DNA from: Stictocephala bisonia
Taxonomy: Eukaryota; Arthropoda; Insecta; Hemiptera; Membracidae
Reading direction: 5' to 3'
Assembly: GCA_035578905.1 (NCBI GenBank)
Contig: JAQJVL010000258.1
Coordinates: 620,001-684,000 of the forward strand
Length of the DNA stretch: 64,000 nucleotides
The notes under the pieces: model-generated
The model's database searches: none
Seen by the model: only the letters and a program-made list of their open reading frames with translations
What the model was told of the DNA's origin: nothing
Translations under genes and position numbers: made by a program
Shown: piece by piece, positions 1-12,829 of the stretch
Layout of the letters: each line of letters starts with the position of its first letter
Position numbering within the stretch: position 1 is the stretch's first letter

Positions 1-3000
1 TACCTCTAATACAATAAACCAAACTATTAAAGTATTAAAGTCCTACCACCTGAGTATATGTCACGTAATGTGGAATACACTAATAAGCTAGAAAGATACC
101 TCTAATAGAATAAACCAAACTATTGAAGTATTAAAGTCCTACCACCTGAGTGTATGTCACGTATTGAGGAATACACTTATAAGCTAGAAAATAACCTCTA
201 ATACAATTAAACCTAAGTATTGATGTATTAAAGTCCTACAACCTAAGTATATGTCACGTAATGAGGAATACACTAATAAGCTAGAAAAATACATGTAATA
301 CAATAAACCAAACTATTGAAGTATTAAAGTTCTACCAACTAAGTATATGTCATGTAATGTGGAATACACTAATAAGCTAGAAAAATATCTCTAATAGAAT
401 AAACCAAACTATTGAAGTATTAAAGTCCTACCACCTGAGTATATGTCACGTATTGAGGAATACACTCATAAGCTAGAAAAATTCTCTAATACAATTAAAC
501 CAAAATATTGATGTATTAAAGTCTTACCACCTAAGTACATGTCACGTAATGAGAAATACACTAATAAGCTAAAAAAATACCTGTAATACAATTAAACCAA
601 ACTATTGATGTATTAAAGTCTTACCACCTAAGTATATGTTACATAATGAGAAATACACTAATAAGCTAAAAAAAACCTCTAATACAATAAACCAAACTAT
701 AGAAGTATTAAAGTCCTACCACCTGAGTATAAGTCACGTAATGTGGAATACACTAATAAGCTAGAAAAATGCCTCTAATACAATGAACCAAACTATTGAA
801 TTATTAAAGTCTTACTACCTAAGTGTATGTCACGTAATGAGGAATACACTAATAAGTTATAAAAATACCTGTAATACATTATGCCAAACTATTGATGTAT
901 TAAAGTCTTACTACCTAAGTATATGTCACGTAATGAGGAATACACTAATAAGCTAGGAAAATACATGTAATAACATTATACCAAACTATTGATGTATTAA
1001 TGTCTTACGACGTAAGTATATGTCACGTAATGAGAAATTCACCAATAAGCTAGAAAAATATCTCTAATAGAATAAACCAAACTATTGAAGTATTAAAGTC
1101 CTACCACCTGAGTATATGTCACGTATTGAGGAATACACTCATAAGCTAGAAAAATACCTCTAATACAATTAAACCTAAGTATTGATGTATTAAAGTCCTA
1201 CCACCTAAGTATATGTCACGTAATGAGGAATACACTAATAAGCTAGGAAAATACATGTAATACAATAAACCAAACTATTGAAGTATTAAAGTCCTACCAC
1301 CTGAGTATATGTCACGTAATGTGGAATACACTAATAAGCTAGAAAAATATCTCTAATAGAATAAACCAAACTATTGAAGTATTAAAGTCCTACCACCTGA
1401 GTATATGTCACGTATTGAGGAATACACTAATAAGCTAGAAAAATACCTCTAATACAATTAAACCAAAATATTGAAGTATTAAAGTCCTACCACCTGAGTA
1501 TATGTCACGTATTGAGAAATACACTAATAAGCTAAAAAAAACCTCTAATACAATAAACCAAAATATTGAAGTATTAAAGTCCTACCACCTGAGTATATGT
1601 CACGTAATGTGGAATACACTAATAAGTTAGAAAAATACCTCTAATAGAATAAACCAAACTATTGAAGTATTAAAATCTTACCACCTAAGTATATGTCACG
1701 TATTGATGAATACACTAATAAGCTAGAAAAACACCTGTAATAGAATAAACCAAACTGTTGAAGTACTAAAGTCTTACCACCTGAGTATATGTCACGTAAT
1801 GAGGTATACACTAATAAGCTAGAAAAACACCTCTAATACAATTAAACCTAAGTATTGATGTATTAAAGTCCTACCACCTAAGTATATGTCACGTAATGAA
1901 GAATACACTAATAAGCTAGAAAAATACATGTAATACAATAAACCAAACTATTGAAGTATTAAAGTCCTACCACCTGAGTATATGTCACGTAATGTGGAAT
2001 ACACTAATAAGCTAGAAAAATATCTCTAATAGAATAAACCAAACTATTGAAGTATAAATTCCTACCACCTGAGTATATGTCACGTAATGTGGAATACACT
2101 AATAAGCTAGAAAAATACCTCTAATAGATAAACCAAACTATTGAAGTATTAAAGTCCAACCACCTGAGTATATGTCACGTATTGAGGAATACACTTATAA
2201 GCTAGAAAATAACCTCTAATACAATTAAACCTAAGTATTGATGTATTAAAGTCCTACCACCTAAGTATATGTCACGTAATGAGGAATACACAAATAAGCT
2301 AGAAAAATACCTCTAATACAATAAACCAAACTATTAGAGTATTAAAGTCCTACCACCTGAGTATATGTCACGTAATGTGGAATACACTAATAAGCTAGAA
2401 AGATACCTCTAATAGAATAAACCAAACTATTGAAGTATTAAAGTCCTACCACCTGAGTGTATGTCACGTATTGAGGAATACACTTATAAGCTAGAAAATA
2501 ACCTCTAATACAATTAAACCTAAGTATTGATGTATTAAAGTCCTACCACCTAAGTATATGTCACGTAATGAGGTATACACTAATAAGCTAGAAAAATACA
2601 TGTAATACAATAAACCAAACTATTGAAGTATTAAAGTCCTACCAACTAAGTATATGTCATGTAATGTGGAATACACTAATAAGCTAGAAAAATACCTCTA
2701 ATAGATAAACCAAACTATTGAAGTATTAAAGTCCAACCACCTGAGTATATGTCACGTATTGAGGAATACACTTATAAGCTAGAAAATAACCTCTAATACA
2801 ATTAAACCTAAGTATTGATGTATTAAAGTCCTACCACCTAAGTATATGTCACGTAATGAGGAATACACTAATAAGTTAGGAAAATACCTGTAATAACATT
2901 ATACCAAACTATTGAAGTATTAAAGTCCTACCACCTGAGTATATGTCACGTAATGTGGAATACACTAATAAGCTAGAAAAATATCTCTAATAGAATAAAC

Positions 3001-6000
3001 CAAACTATTGAAGTATTAAAGTCCTACCACCTGAGTATATGTCACGTATTGAGGAATACACTTATAAGCTAGAAAATAACCTCTAATACAATTGAACCTA
3101 AGTATTGATGTATTAAAGTCCTACCACCTAAGTATATGTCACGTAATGAGGAATACACAAATAAGCTAGAAAAATACCTCTAATACAATAAACCAAACTA
3201 TTAAAGTATTAAAGTCCTACCACCTGAGTATATGTCACGTAATGTGGAATACACTAATAAGCTAGAAAGATACCTCTAATAGAATAAACCAAACTATTGA
3301 AGTATTAAAGTCCTACCACCTGAGTGTATGTCACGTATTGAGGAATACACTTATAAGCTAGAAAATAACCTCTAATACAATTAAACCTAAGTATTGATGT
3401 ATTAAAGTCCTACCACCTAAGTATATGTCACGTAATGAGGAATACACTAATAAGCTAGAAAAATACATGTAATACAATAAACCAAACTATTGAAGTATTA
3501 AATTTCTACCAACTAAGTATATGTCATGTAATGAGGAATACACTAATAAGCTAGAAAAATATCTCTAATAGAATAAACCAAACTATTGAAGTATTAAAGT
3601 CCTACCACCTGAGTATATGTCACGTATTGAGGAATACACTAATAAGCTAAAAAAATACCTGTAATATAATTAAACCAAAATATTGATGTATTAAAGTCTT
3701 AACACCTAAGTATATGTTACATAATGAGAAATACACTAATAAGCTAAAAAAAACCTCTAATACAATAAACCAAACTATAGAAGTATTTAAGTCCTACCAC
3801 CTGAGTATAAGTCACGTAATGTGGAATACACTAATAAGCTAGAAAAATGCCTCTAATACAATGAACCAAACTATTAAAGTATTAAAGTCTTACTACTTGA
3901 GTATATGTCACGTAATGAGGAATGCACTAATAAGCTAGAAAAATACCTCTAATACAATTAAACCTAAGTATTGATGTATTAAAGTCCTACCACCTAAGTA
4001 TATGTCACGTAATGAGGAATACACTAATAAGCTAGGAAAATACATGAAATACAATAAACCAAACTATTGAAGTATTAAAGTCCTACCACCTGAGTATATG
4101 TCACGTAATGTGGAATACACTAATAAGCTAGAAAAATATCTCTAATAGAATAAACCAAACTATTGAAGTATTAAAGTCCTACCACCTGAGTATATGTCAC
4201 GTATTGAGGAATACACTAATGAGCTAGAAAAATACCTCTAATACAATTAAACCAAAATATTGAAGTATTAAAGTCCTACCACCTAAGTATATGTCACGTA
4301 TTGAGAAATACACCAATAAGCTAAAAAAAACCTCTAATACATTAAACCAAAATATTGAAGTATTAAAGTCCTACCACCTGAGTATTTGTCACGTAATTTT
4401 GAATACACTAATAAGTTAGAAAAATACCTCTAATAGAATAAACCAAACTATTGAAGTATTAAAATCTTACCACCTAAGTATATGTCACGTATTGATGAAT
4501 ACACAAATAAGCTAGAAAAACACCTGGAATAGAATAAACCAAACTGTTGAAGTACTAAAGTCTTACCACCTGAGTATATGTCACGTAATGAGGTATACAC
4601 TAAGAAGCTAGAAAAACACCTCTAATACAATTAAACCTAAGTATTGATGTATTAAAGTCCTACCACCTAAGTATATGTCACGTAATGAGGAATACACTAA
4701 TAAGCTAGAAAAATACATGTAATACAATAAACCAAACTATTGAAGTATTAAAGTCCTACCACCTGAGTATATGTCACGTAATGTGGAATACACTAATAAG
4801 CTAGAAAAATATCTCTAATAGAATAAACCAAACTATTGAAGTATAAATTCCGACCACCTGAGTATATGTCACGTAATGTGGAATACACTAATAAGCTAGA
4901 AAAATATCTCTAATAGATAAACCAAACTATTGAAGTATTAAAGTCCAACCACCTGAGTATATGTCACGTATTGAGGAATACACTTATAAGCTAGAAAATA
5001 ACCTCTAATACAATTCAATCTAAGTATTGATGTATTAAAGTCCTACCACCTAAGTATATGTCACGTAATGAGGAATACACAAATAAGCTAGAAAAATACC
5101 TCTAATACAATAAACCAAACTATTAAAGTATTAAAGTCCTACCACCTGAGTATATGTCACGTAATGTGGAATACACTTATAAGCTAGAAAGATACCTCTA
5201 ATAGAATAAACCAAACTATTGAAGTATTAAAGTCCTACCACCTGAGTGTATGTCACGTATTGAGGAATACACTTATAAGCTAGAAAATAACCTCTAATAC
5301 AATTAAACATAAGTATTGATGTATTAAAGTCCTACCACCTAAGTATATGTCACGTAATGAGGTATACACTAATAAGCTAGAAAAATACATGTAATACAAT
5401 AAACCAAACTATTGAAGTATTAAAGTCCTACCAACTAAGTATATGTCATGTAATGTGGAATACACTAATAAGCTAGAAAAATACCTCTAATAGATAAACC
5501 AAACTATTGAAGTATTAAAGTCCAACCACCTGAGTATATGTCACGTATTGAGGAATACACTTATAAGCTAGAAAATAACCTCTAATACAATTAAACCTAA
5601 GTATTGATGTATTAAAGTCCTACCACCTAAGTATATGTCACGTAATGAGGAATACACTAATAAGCTAGGAAAATACATGTAATACAATAAACCAAACTAT
5701 TGAAGTATTAAAGTCCTACCACCTGAGTATATGTCACGTAATGTGGAATACACTAATAAGCTAGAAAAATATCTCTAATTGAATAAACCAAACTATTGAA
5801 GTATTAAAGTCCTACCACCTGAGTATATGTCACGTATTGAGGAATACACTAATAAGCTAGAAAATAACCTCTAATACAATTAAACCTAAGTATTGATGTA
5901 TTAAAGTCCTACCACCTAAGTATATGTCACGTAATGAGGAATACACATATAAGCTAGAAAAATACCTCTAATACAATAAACCAAACTATTAAAGTATTAA

Positions 6001-9000
6001 AGTCCTACCACCTGAGTATATGTCACGTAATGTGGAATACACTAATAAGCTAGAAAGATACCTCTAATAGAATAAACCAAACTATTGAAGTATTAAAGTC
6101 CTACCACCTGAGTGTATGTCACGTATTGAGGAATACACTTATAAGCTAGAAAGTTACATGTAATACAATTAAACCAAACTATTGATGTATTAATGTCTTA
6201 CCACCTAAGTATATGTCACGTAATGAGGAATACACTAATAAGCTAGAAAAATACATGTAATACAATTAAACCAAACTATTGATGTATTAAAGTTCTACCA
6301 ACTAAGTATATGTCATGTAATGTGGAATACACTAATAAGCTAGAAAATTATCTCTAATAGAATAAACCAAACTATTGAAGTATTAAAGTCCTACCACCTG
6401 AGTATATGTCACGTATTGAGGAATACACTCATAAGCTAGAAAAATTCTCTAATACAATTAAAACAAAATATTGATGTATTAAAGTCTTACCACCTAAGTA
6501 TATGTTACATAATGAGAAATACACTAATAAGCTAAAAAAATACCTGTAATATAATTAAACCAAAATATTGATGTATTAAAGTCTTAACACCTAAGTATAT
6601 GTTACATAATGAGAAATACACTAATAAGCTAAAAAAAAACCTCTAATACAATAAACCAAACTATAGAAGTATTAAAGTCCTACCACCTGAGTATAAGTCA
6701 CGTAATGTGGAATACACTAATAAGCTAGAAAAATGCCTCTAATACAATGAACCAAACTATTGAAGTATTATAGTCTTACTACCTGAGTATATGTCACGTA
6801 ATGAGGAATGCACTAATAAGCTAGAAAAATACCTCTAATACAATTAAACCTAAGTATTGTAGTATTAAAGTCCTACCACCTATGTATATGTCACGTAATG
6901 AGGAATACACTAATCAGCTAGGAAAATACATGTAATACAATAAACCAAACTATTGAAGTATTAAAGTCCTACCACCTGAGTATATGTCACGTAATGTGGA
7001 ATACACTAATAAGCTAGAAAAATATCTCTAATAGAATAAACCAAACTATTGAAGTATTAAAGTCCTACCACCTGAGTATATGTCACGTATTGAGGAATAC
7101 ACTCATAAGCTAGAAAAATACCTCTAATACAATTAAACCTAAGTATTGATGGATTAAAGTCCTACCACCTAAGTATATGTCACGTAATGAGGAATACACT
7201 AATCAGCTAGGAAAATACATGTAATACAATAAACCAAACTATTGAAGTATTAAAGTCCTACCACCTGCGTATATGTCACGTATTGAGGAATACACTAATA
7301 AGCTAGAAAAATACCTCTAATACAATTAAACCAAAATATTGAAGTATTAAAGTCCTACTACCTGAGTATATGTCACGTATTGAGAAATACACTAATAAGC
7401 TAAAAAAAACCTCTAATACAATAAACCAAAATATTGAAGTATTAAAGTCCTACCACCTGAGTATATGTCACGTAATGTGGAATACACTAATAAGTTAGAA
7501 AAATACCTCTAATAGAATAAACCAAACTATTGAAGTATTAAAATCTTACCACCTAAGTATATGTCACGTATTGATGAATACACTAATAAGCTAGAAAAAC
7601 ACCTGTAATAGAATAAACCAAACTGTTGAAGTACTAAAGTCTTACCACCTGAGTATATGTCACGTAATGAGGTATACACTAATAAGCTAGAAAAACACCT
7701 CTAATACAATTAAACCTAAGTATTGATGTATTAAAGTCCTACCACCTAAGTATATGTCACGTAATGAGGAATACACTAATAAGCTAGAAAAATACATGTA
7801 ATACAATAAACCAAACTATTGAAGTATTAAAGTCCTACCACCTGAGTATATGTCACGTAATGTGGAATACACTAATAAGCTAGAAAAATATCTCTAATAG
7901 AATAAACCAAACTATTGAAGTATAAATTCCTACCACCTGAGTATATGTCACGTAATGTGGAATACACTAATAAGCTAGAAAAATACCTCTAATAGATAAA
8001 CCAAACTATTGAAGTATTAAAGTCCAACCACCTGAGTATATGTCACGTATTGAGGAATACAATTATAAGCTAGAAAATAACCTCTAATACAATTAAACCT
8101 AAGTATTGATGTATTAAAGTCCTACCACCTAAGTATATGTCACGTAATGAGGAATACACAAATAAGCTAGGAAAATACATGTAATACAATAAACCAAACT
8201 ATTAAAGTATTAAAGTCCTACCACCTGAGTATATGTCACGTAATGTGGAATACACTAATAAGCTAGAAAGATACCTCTAATAGAATAGACCAAACTATTG
8301 AAGTATTAAAGTCCTACCACCTGAGTGTATGTCACGTATTGAGGAATACACTTATAAGCTAGAAAATAACCTCTAATACAATTAAACCTAAGTATTGATG
8401 TATTAAAGTCCTACCACCTAAGTATATGTCACGTAATGAGGAATACACTTATAAGCTAGAAAAATACATGTAATACAATAAACCAAACTATTGAAGTATT
8501 AAAGTCCTACCAACTAAGTATATGTCATGTAATGTGGAATACACTAATAAGCTATAAAATATCTCTAATAGAATAAACCAAACTATTGAAGTATTAAAGT
8601 CCTACCACCTGAGTATATGTCACGTATTGAGGAATACACTCATAAGCTAGAAAAATTCTCTAATACAATTAAACCAAAATATTGATGTATTAAAGTCTTA
8701 CCACCTAAGTATATGTTACATAATGAGAAATACACTAATAAGCTAAAAAAATACCTGTAATATAATTAAACCAAAATATTGATGTATTAAAGTCCTAACA
8801 CCTAAGTATATGTTACATAATGAGAAATACACTAATAAGCTAAAAAAAACCTCTAATACAATAAACCAAACTATAGAAGTATTAAAGTCCTACCACCTGA
8901 GTATAAGTCACGTAATGTGGAATACACTAATAAGCTAGAAAAATGCCTCTAATACAATGAACCAAACTATTGAAGTATTAAAGTCTTACTACCTGAGTAT

Positions 9001-10216
9001 ATGTCACGTAATGAGGAATGCACTAATAAGCTAGAAAAATACCTCTAATACAATTAAACCTAAGTATTGATGTATTAAAGTCCTACCACCTAAGTATATG
9101 TCACGTAATGAGGAATACACTAATAAGCTAGGAAAATACATGTAATACAATAAACCAAACTATTGAAGTATTAAAGTCCTACCACCTGAGTATATGTCAC
9201 GTAATGTGGAATACACTAATAAGCTAGAAAAATATCTCTAATCGAATAAACCAAACTATTGAAGTATTAAAGTTCTACCACCTGAGTATATGTCACGTAT
9301 TGAGGAATACACTAATAAGCTAGAAAAATACCTCTAATACAATTAAACCAAAATATTGAAGTATTAAAGTCCTACCACCTGAGTATATGTCACGTATTGA
9401 GAAATACACTAATAAGCTAAAAAAAAAACTCTAATACAATAAACCAAAATATTGAAGTATTAAAGTCCTACCACCTGAGTATATGTCACGTAATGTGGAA
9501 TACACTAATAAGTTAGAAAAATACCTCTAATAGAATAAACCAAACTATTGAAGTATTAAAATCTTACCACCTAAGTATATGTCACGTATTGATGAATACA
9601 CTAATAAGCTAGAAAAACACCTGTAATAGAATAAACCAAACTGTTGAAGTACTAAAGTCTTACCACCTGAGTATATGTCACGTAATGAGGTATATACTAA
9701 TAAGCTAGAAAAACACCTCTAATACAATTAAACCTAAGTATTGATGTATTAAAGTCTTACTACCTAAGTATATGTCACGTAATGAGGAATACACTAAAAA
9801 GCTAGAAAAATACATGTAATACAATAAACCAAACTATTGAAGTATTAAAGTCCTACCACCTGAGTATATGTCACGTAATGTGGAATACACTAATAAGCTA
9901 GAAAAATATCTCTAATAGAATAAACCAAACTATTGAAGTATAAATTCCTACCACCTGAGTATATGTCACGTATTGAGGAATACACTAATAAGCTAGAAAA
10001 ATACCTGTAATACAATTAAACCAAAATATTGATGTATTAAAGTCTTACCACCTAAGTATATGTTACATAATGAGAAATACACTACTAAGCTAAAAAATAC
10101 CTGTAATATAATTAAACCAAAATATTGATGTATTAAAGTCTTACCACCTAAGTATATGTTATATAATGAGAAATACACTAATAAGCTAAAAAAATACATC
10201 TAATACAATAAACCAA
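1..10216. repeat. 96-bp satellite array with irregular higher-order structure
   Basis: About 106 head-to-tail monomers of 96 bp, roughly 31% GC, run from the window edge. Each monomer has recognisable landmarks: CTAATACAATAAACC, AGTATTAAAGTC, TACCACCTGAGTATATG, TCACGTAATG and CACTAATAAGCTAG. Several monomer subtypes alternate, for example AATTAAACCTAAGTATTGATG versus AATAAACCAAACTATTGAAG. Rare variants mark longer repeats. The CTGTTGAAGTACTAAAG variant is at 1755, 4544, 7623 and 9641. The GTATAAGTCACG variant is at 727, 3805, 6691 and 8901. These spacings are near-integer multiples of 96 bp (21 to 32 monomers), as expected from repeated unequal exchange of blocks. No coding potential is seen. 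A centromeric or pericentromeric role is possible but not shown by the sequence. Confidence 0.97.
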
Positions 10217-10590
10217 ATCTATACCATCTATACCACTGTACGTGTATGGGTGGGCGGGTGGGTCAATTCCACTGTACGTTCATGTGTGAGTGGGTGGGTC
10301 TATACCACTGTACGTGTAGGGGTGGGTGGGTGGGACAATGGTAGTATAGGTGGAAGGGGCAATACAATGTTTTTTATAGGTGGGTGTCCGATACAAACTG
10401 TTACATTCAATACCGCTGTACGTGTATTGGTGGGAGGGTGGGTCAATACCGCTGTACGTGTAAAGGGTGGGAGGGTGGGTCAATACCGCTTTACGTGTAT
10501 GGGTGGGAGGGTGGGTCAATACCGCTGTACGTGGATGGGTGGGCGGGTGGGTCAAAACCACTGTGTATGTATGGGTGGGCGGGTGGGTTA
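10217..10590. repeat. 36-bp G-rich minisatellite with G-quadruplex motifs
   Basis: About ten copies of a 36-bp unit (CCGCTGTACGTGTATGGG followed by TGGGCGGGTGGGTCAATA) sit inside the 96-bp satellite and replace it cleanly. Six units keep four G3 runs separated by single bases, the tightest G-quadruplex pattern: 10248-10262, 10319-10334, 10465-10479, 10501-10515, 10537-10551 and 10573-10587. The middle units (about 10335-10420) are degenerate. Because 36 is a multiple of three, long open frames appear on both strands. They read as 12-residue repeats and are almost certainly not genes. The same family occurs at 12097, 46149 and 46962. Confidence 0.92.
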
Positions 10591-11075
10591 ACTATTGAAA
10601 TATTAAAGTCCTACCTCCTGAATATATGTCACGTAATGTGGAATACACTAATAAGCTAGAAAATTACCTCTAATAGAATAAACCAAACTTTTGAAGTATT
10701 GAAGTCTTACCACCTAAGTATATGTCACTTATTGATGAATACACTAATAAGCTAGAAAAATACCTGTAATAGAATAAACTAAACTATTGAAGTATTAAAG
10801 TCTTACCACCTAAGTATATGTCACGTAATGTGGAATACACTAATAAGCTAGAAAAATACCTGTAATAGAATTAATTAAACCAAACTATTGAAGTATTAAA
10901 GTCCTACCACCTGAGTATATGTCACGTAATTTGGAATACACTAATAAGCTAGAAAAATACCTGTAATACAATTAAACCAAACTATTGATGTATTAAAGTC
11001 TTACCACCTAAGTATATGTCACATAATGAGAAATATACTAATAAGCTAGAAAAATACCAGTAATACAATTACAAA
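10591..11075. repeat. 96-bp satellite, right end of array
   Basis: About five further 96-bp monomers follow the G-rich insertion in the same orientation and are slightly more divergent. One at about 10870 carries a small insertion (AATTAATT). The array decays into the sequence before the tRNA-like relic at 11091, so this is the true right boundary of the satellite in this window. Confidence 0.93.
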
Positions 11076-11090
11076 CCTGTAATAATGGGC

Positions 11091-11172
11091 GAGTCGGTGG
11101 CCGAGCGGTCTAAGGCGTCAGGACTTTGAGCTTGGGTTAGAGATAGCGCTAGTTCGAATCCGGCCTAGACTG
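11091..11172 (+). pseudogene. tRNA-Leu-like relic or tRNA-derived SINE head
   Basis: Positions 11098-11108 (TGGCCGAGCGG) match the tRNA A box, and 11152-11161 (GTTCGAATCC) match the B box. The spacing suits a long-variable-arm (class II) tRNA such as tRNA-Leu. The T stem pairs only partly (GCTAG with CCGGC, one A-C mismatch) and the acceptor stem does not close properly: AGTC can pair with GACT, but the ends mismatch. The anticodon arm is not convincing. I therefore call it a decayed tRNA or the head of a tRNA-derived SINE. The pol III boxes may still be readable. Confidence 0.55.
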
Positions 11173-11174
11173 GA

Positions 11175-12090
11175 AGATTCATCAATAATATTCACCTTCT
11201 ACTGTACTGGTTCACCCCCTTACTCTGTCTGATTAAGTTCCTCGCACAGACAATGTTGCAATGTCATTGGTTTTTGGTCTATTCTATTTAGATAATGTGC
11301 TGTTATTTGAGAACAATTTTAAAATTCGTAATATTTCCAAATATTTTAATGTTTACAATTGTATTATTTGGCCTCGTAGTGAACGCATTTTTAATATTAC
11401 AAATTGTTCAATTGTCCTTAAGGACTGGTGAAGGATTTCAATGTATATTTTAATTGATCTGATTATTTTGTAAGGGATCTGATTATAAAACTGACTGACT
11501 CCGATTTTATTGATCAATCCTGTATTTTTTTTGGGAGTTTCTTAATGTTATTTAGGAAGACAGTGTAAAGTTGCTTCAGCCCTGAGCCACTGTGTATGCG
11601 TGTCAGGTTATCTGGCTTGTGGCTTGCTCCACCGCGTAGTAGTACTAGTTGGAAACAAGTTTTTGAATGGCAATTAAACTCGAACGATACATATTCCTTC
11701 ATAATGGACCAAACTTTACATACTATCCTCAATGAAAATGTTAACTGTAGGGTTATATGTTCAGCTAAATATCACACTGAAAAATAAACCGATTGAATCT
11801 AATTTAAAATTATATAAAATATTATTGTTTTATATACAGTATTTATTAGTCAGACATGGTATTAAATTTAATGATCAAGTGTTCAAATACATTGTTTTGT
11901 TATTAAGAGAAATTGTAATTAAAGAAAATGTATCTTAAACAATTTCATATTTCGTCATTGGAAGTTACTTAATAACATTTGGCAAATTTTAATAAAGTAT
12001 TAAAAAAAATAACTAAGGAAGTTATTGTTTAGAATATGCAAAGCACGAACAGTTATAAAATTGAATGTTTTGAGTTTATTGTCATACGTA
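11175..12090. other. AT-rich non-coding stretch
   Basis: Nothing recognisable is seen after the tRNA-like relic. Short open frames at 11514-11938 overlap one another on both strands and show no family motifs. The part just after the relic could be the body of a SINE, but I see no second copy in the window to prove it. Confidence 0.5.
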
Positions 12091-12096
12091 TAGATT

Positions 12097-12206
12097 TGAG
12101 GGGGGTCAATGCATGAGTGGTTGAGGAGATCCCATCACCACTGTACATGCATGTGTGGGTATTGGGGTCAATAGCTCCGTATATGTGTGGGTGGATGAGT
12201 GGGTCG
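12097..12206. repeat. Degenerate copies of the 36-bp G-rich minisatellite
   Basis: Three or so damaged units are recognisable by CACTGTACATGCATG, GTGGGTATTGGGGTCAATA and GTGTGGGTGGATGAGTGGGTC. The order of landmarks is that of the arrays at 10217 and 46149. No intact four-run G-quadruplex motif survives here. Confidence 0.7.
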
Positions 12207-12572
12207 ATAAAACCGACCACCCATAAAAACATGTCAATTAATATTGTTGCTAATATCCCTCGTAATACATTTGATCAATAGTATTGCTAGCATCAGTATA
12301 ATATCGCTATCACTGGACTAGACTTATCAAAGTGTGAATTATCTGAAACAAAATACACACTGGTATTAGTACTAGTAAAGATCCAAAATACTTAATGAAT
12401 GAACATGAAAGAGTGTCAAGTTTAAATGGAGGTAGTTAGTCGGCACAGCATTGTAAAACGTAACAATACCTCTCGGTTTTATTTTATAATGATCTTTCCG
12501 TTTATGTGTGAGAAATCTCACAAAATTGTATATATTTTCAAATAACACTAATGTTATTTAAAAATAACATTA

Positions 12573-12815
12573 GTCCCTTTTCGCTTTGGGGGGACGTCCT
12601 GTGATGGAAGTCTGAAAAATATTAAATGTAAGCATAGGTCTCGTTGCATTAGTATTAAAATCAAACAAACTTTGAGAGACTGCTATTTCCAAAGTAATGT
12701 CCTTTTTCATTCGGGGTTGCAGCAATGTGTTCCTCTAAGTCTAAATCGACCTATGGTTACATTTAGGATTTGACAAACTTCCTCCACAGGACGTCCCCCC
12801 AAAGTGAAAAAGGAC
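12573..12815. mobile_element. MITE-like foldback element, 243 bp
   Basis: The left end (TCGCTTTGGGGGGACGTCCT at 12581-12600) is the inverted complement of the right end (12788-12809, with GGACGTCCCCCCAAAGTG). The inverted homology continues inward with interruptions, for instance TAAGCATAGGTC against GACCTATGGTTA, so most of the element can fold. There is no coding capacity. A separate small palindrome, ACTAATGTTATTT with its complement, abuts the left end at 12547-12575. The superfamily is not determined because I cannot fix a target duplication. Confidence 0.75.
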
Positions 12816-12829
12816 AGTTTAACTGGCAA

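Noticed and set aside
10250..10659. Long open frames on both strands with GGRVGQYRCT- or HPPTHTYSGI-type repeats
   Set aside because: They arise because the 36-bp minisatellite unit is a multiple of three. There is no start context, domain or non-repeat coding sequence.
1..11075. CENP-B-box-like motif in the satellite
   Set aside because: The most conserved monomer segment (TATGTCACGTAATG) does not match the CENP-B box consensus; no protein-binding claim is supported.
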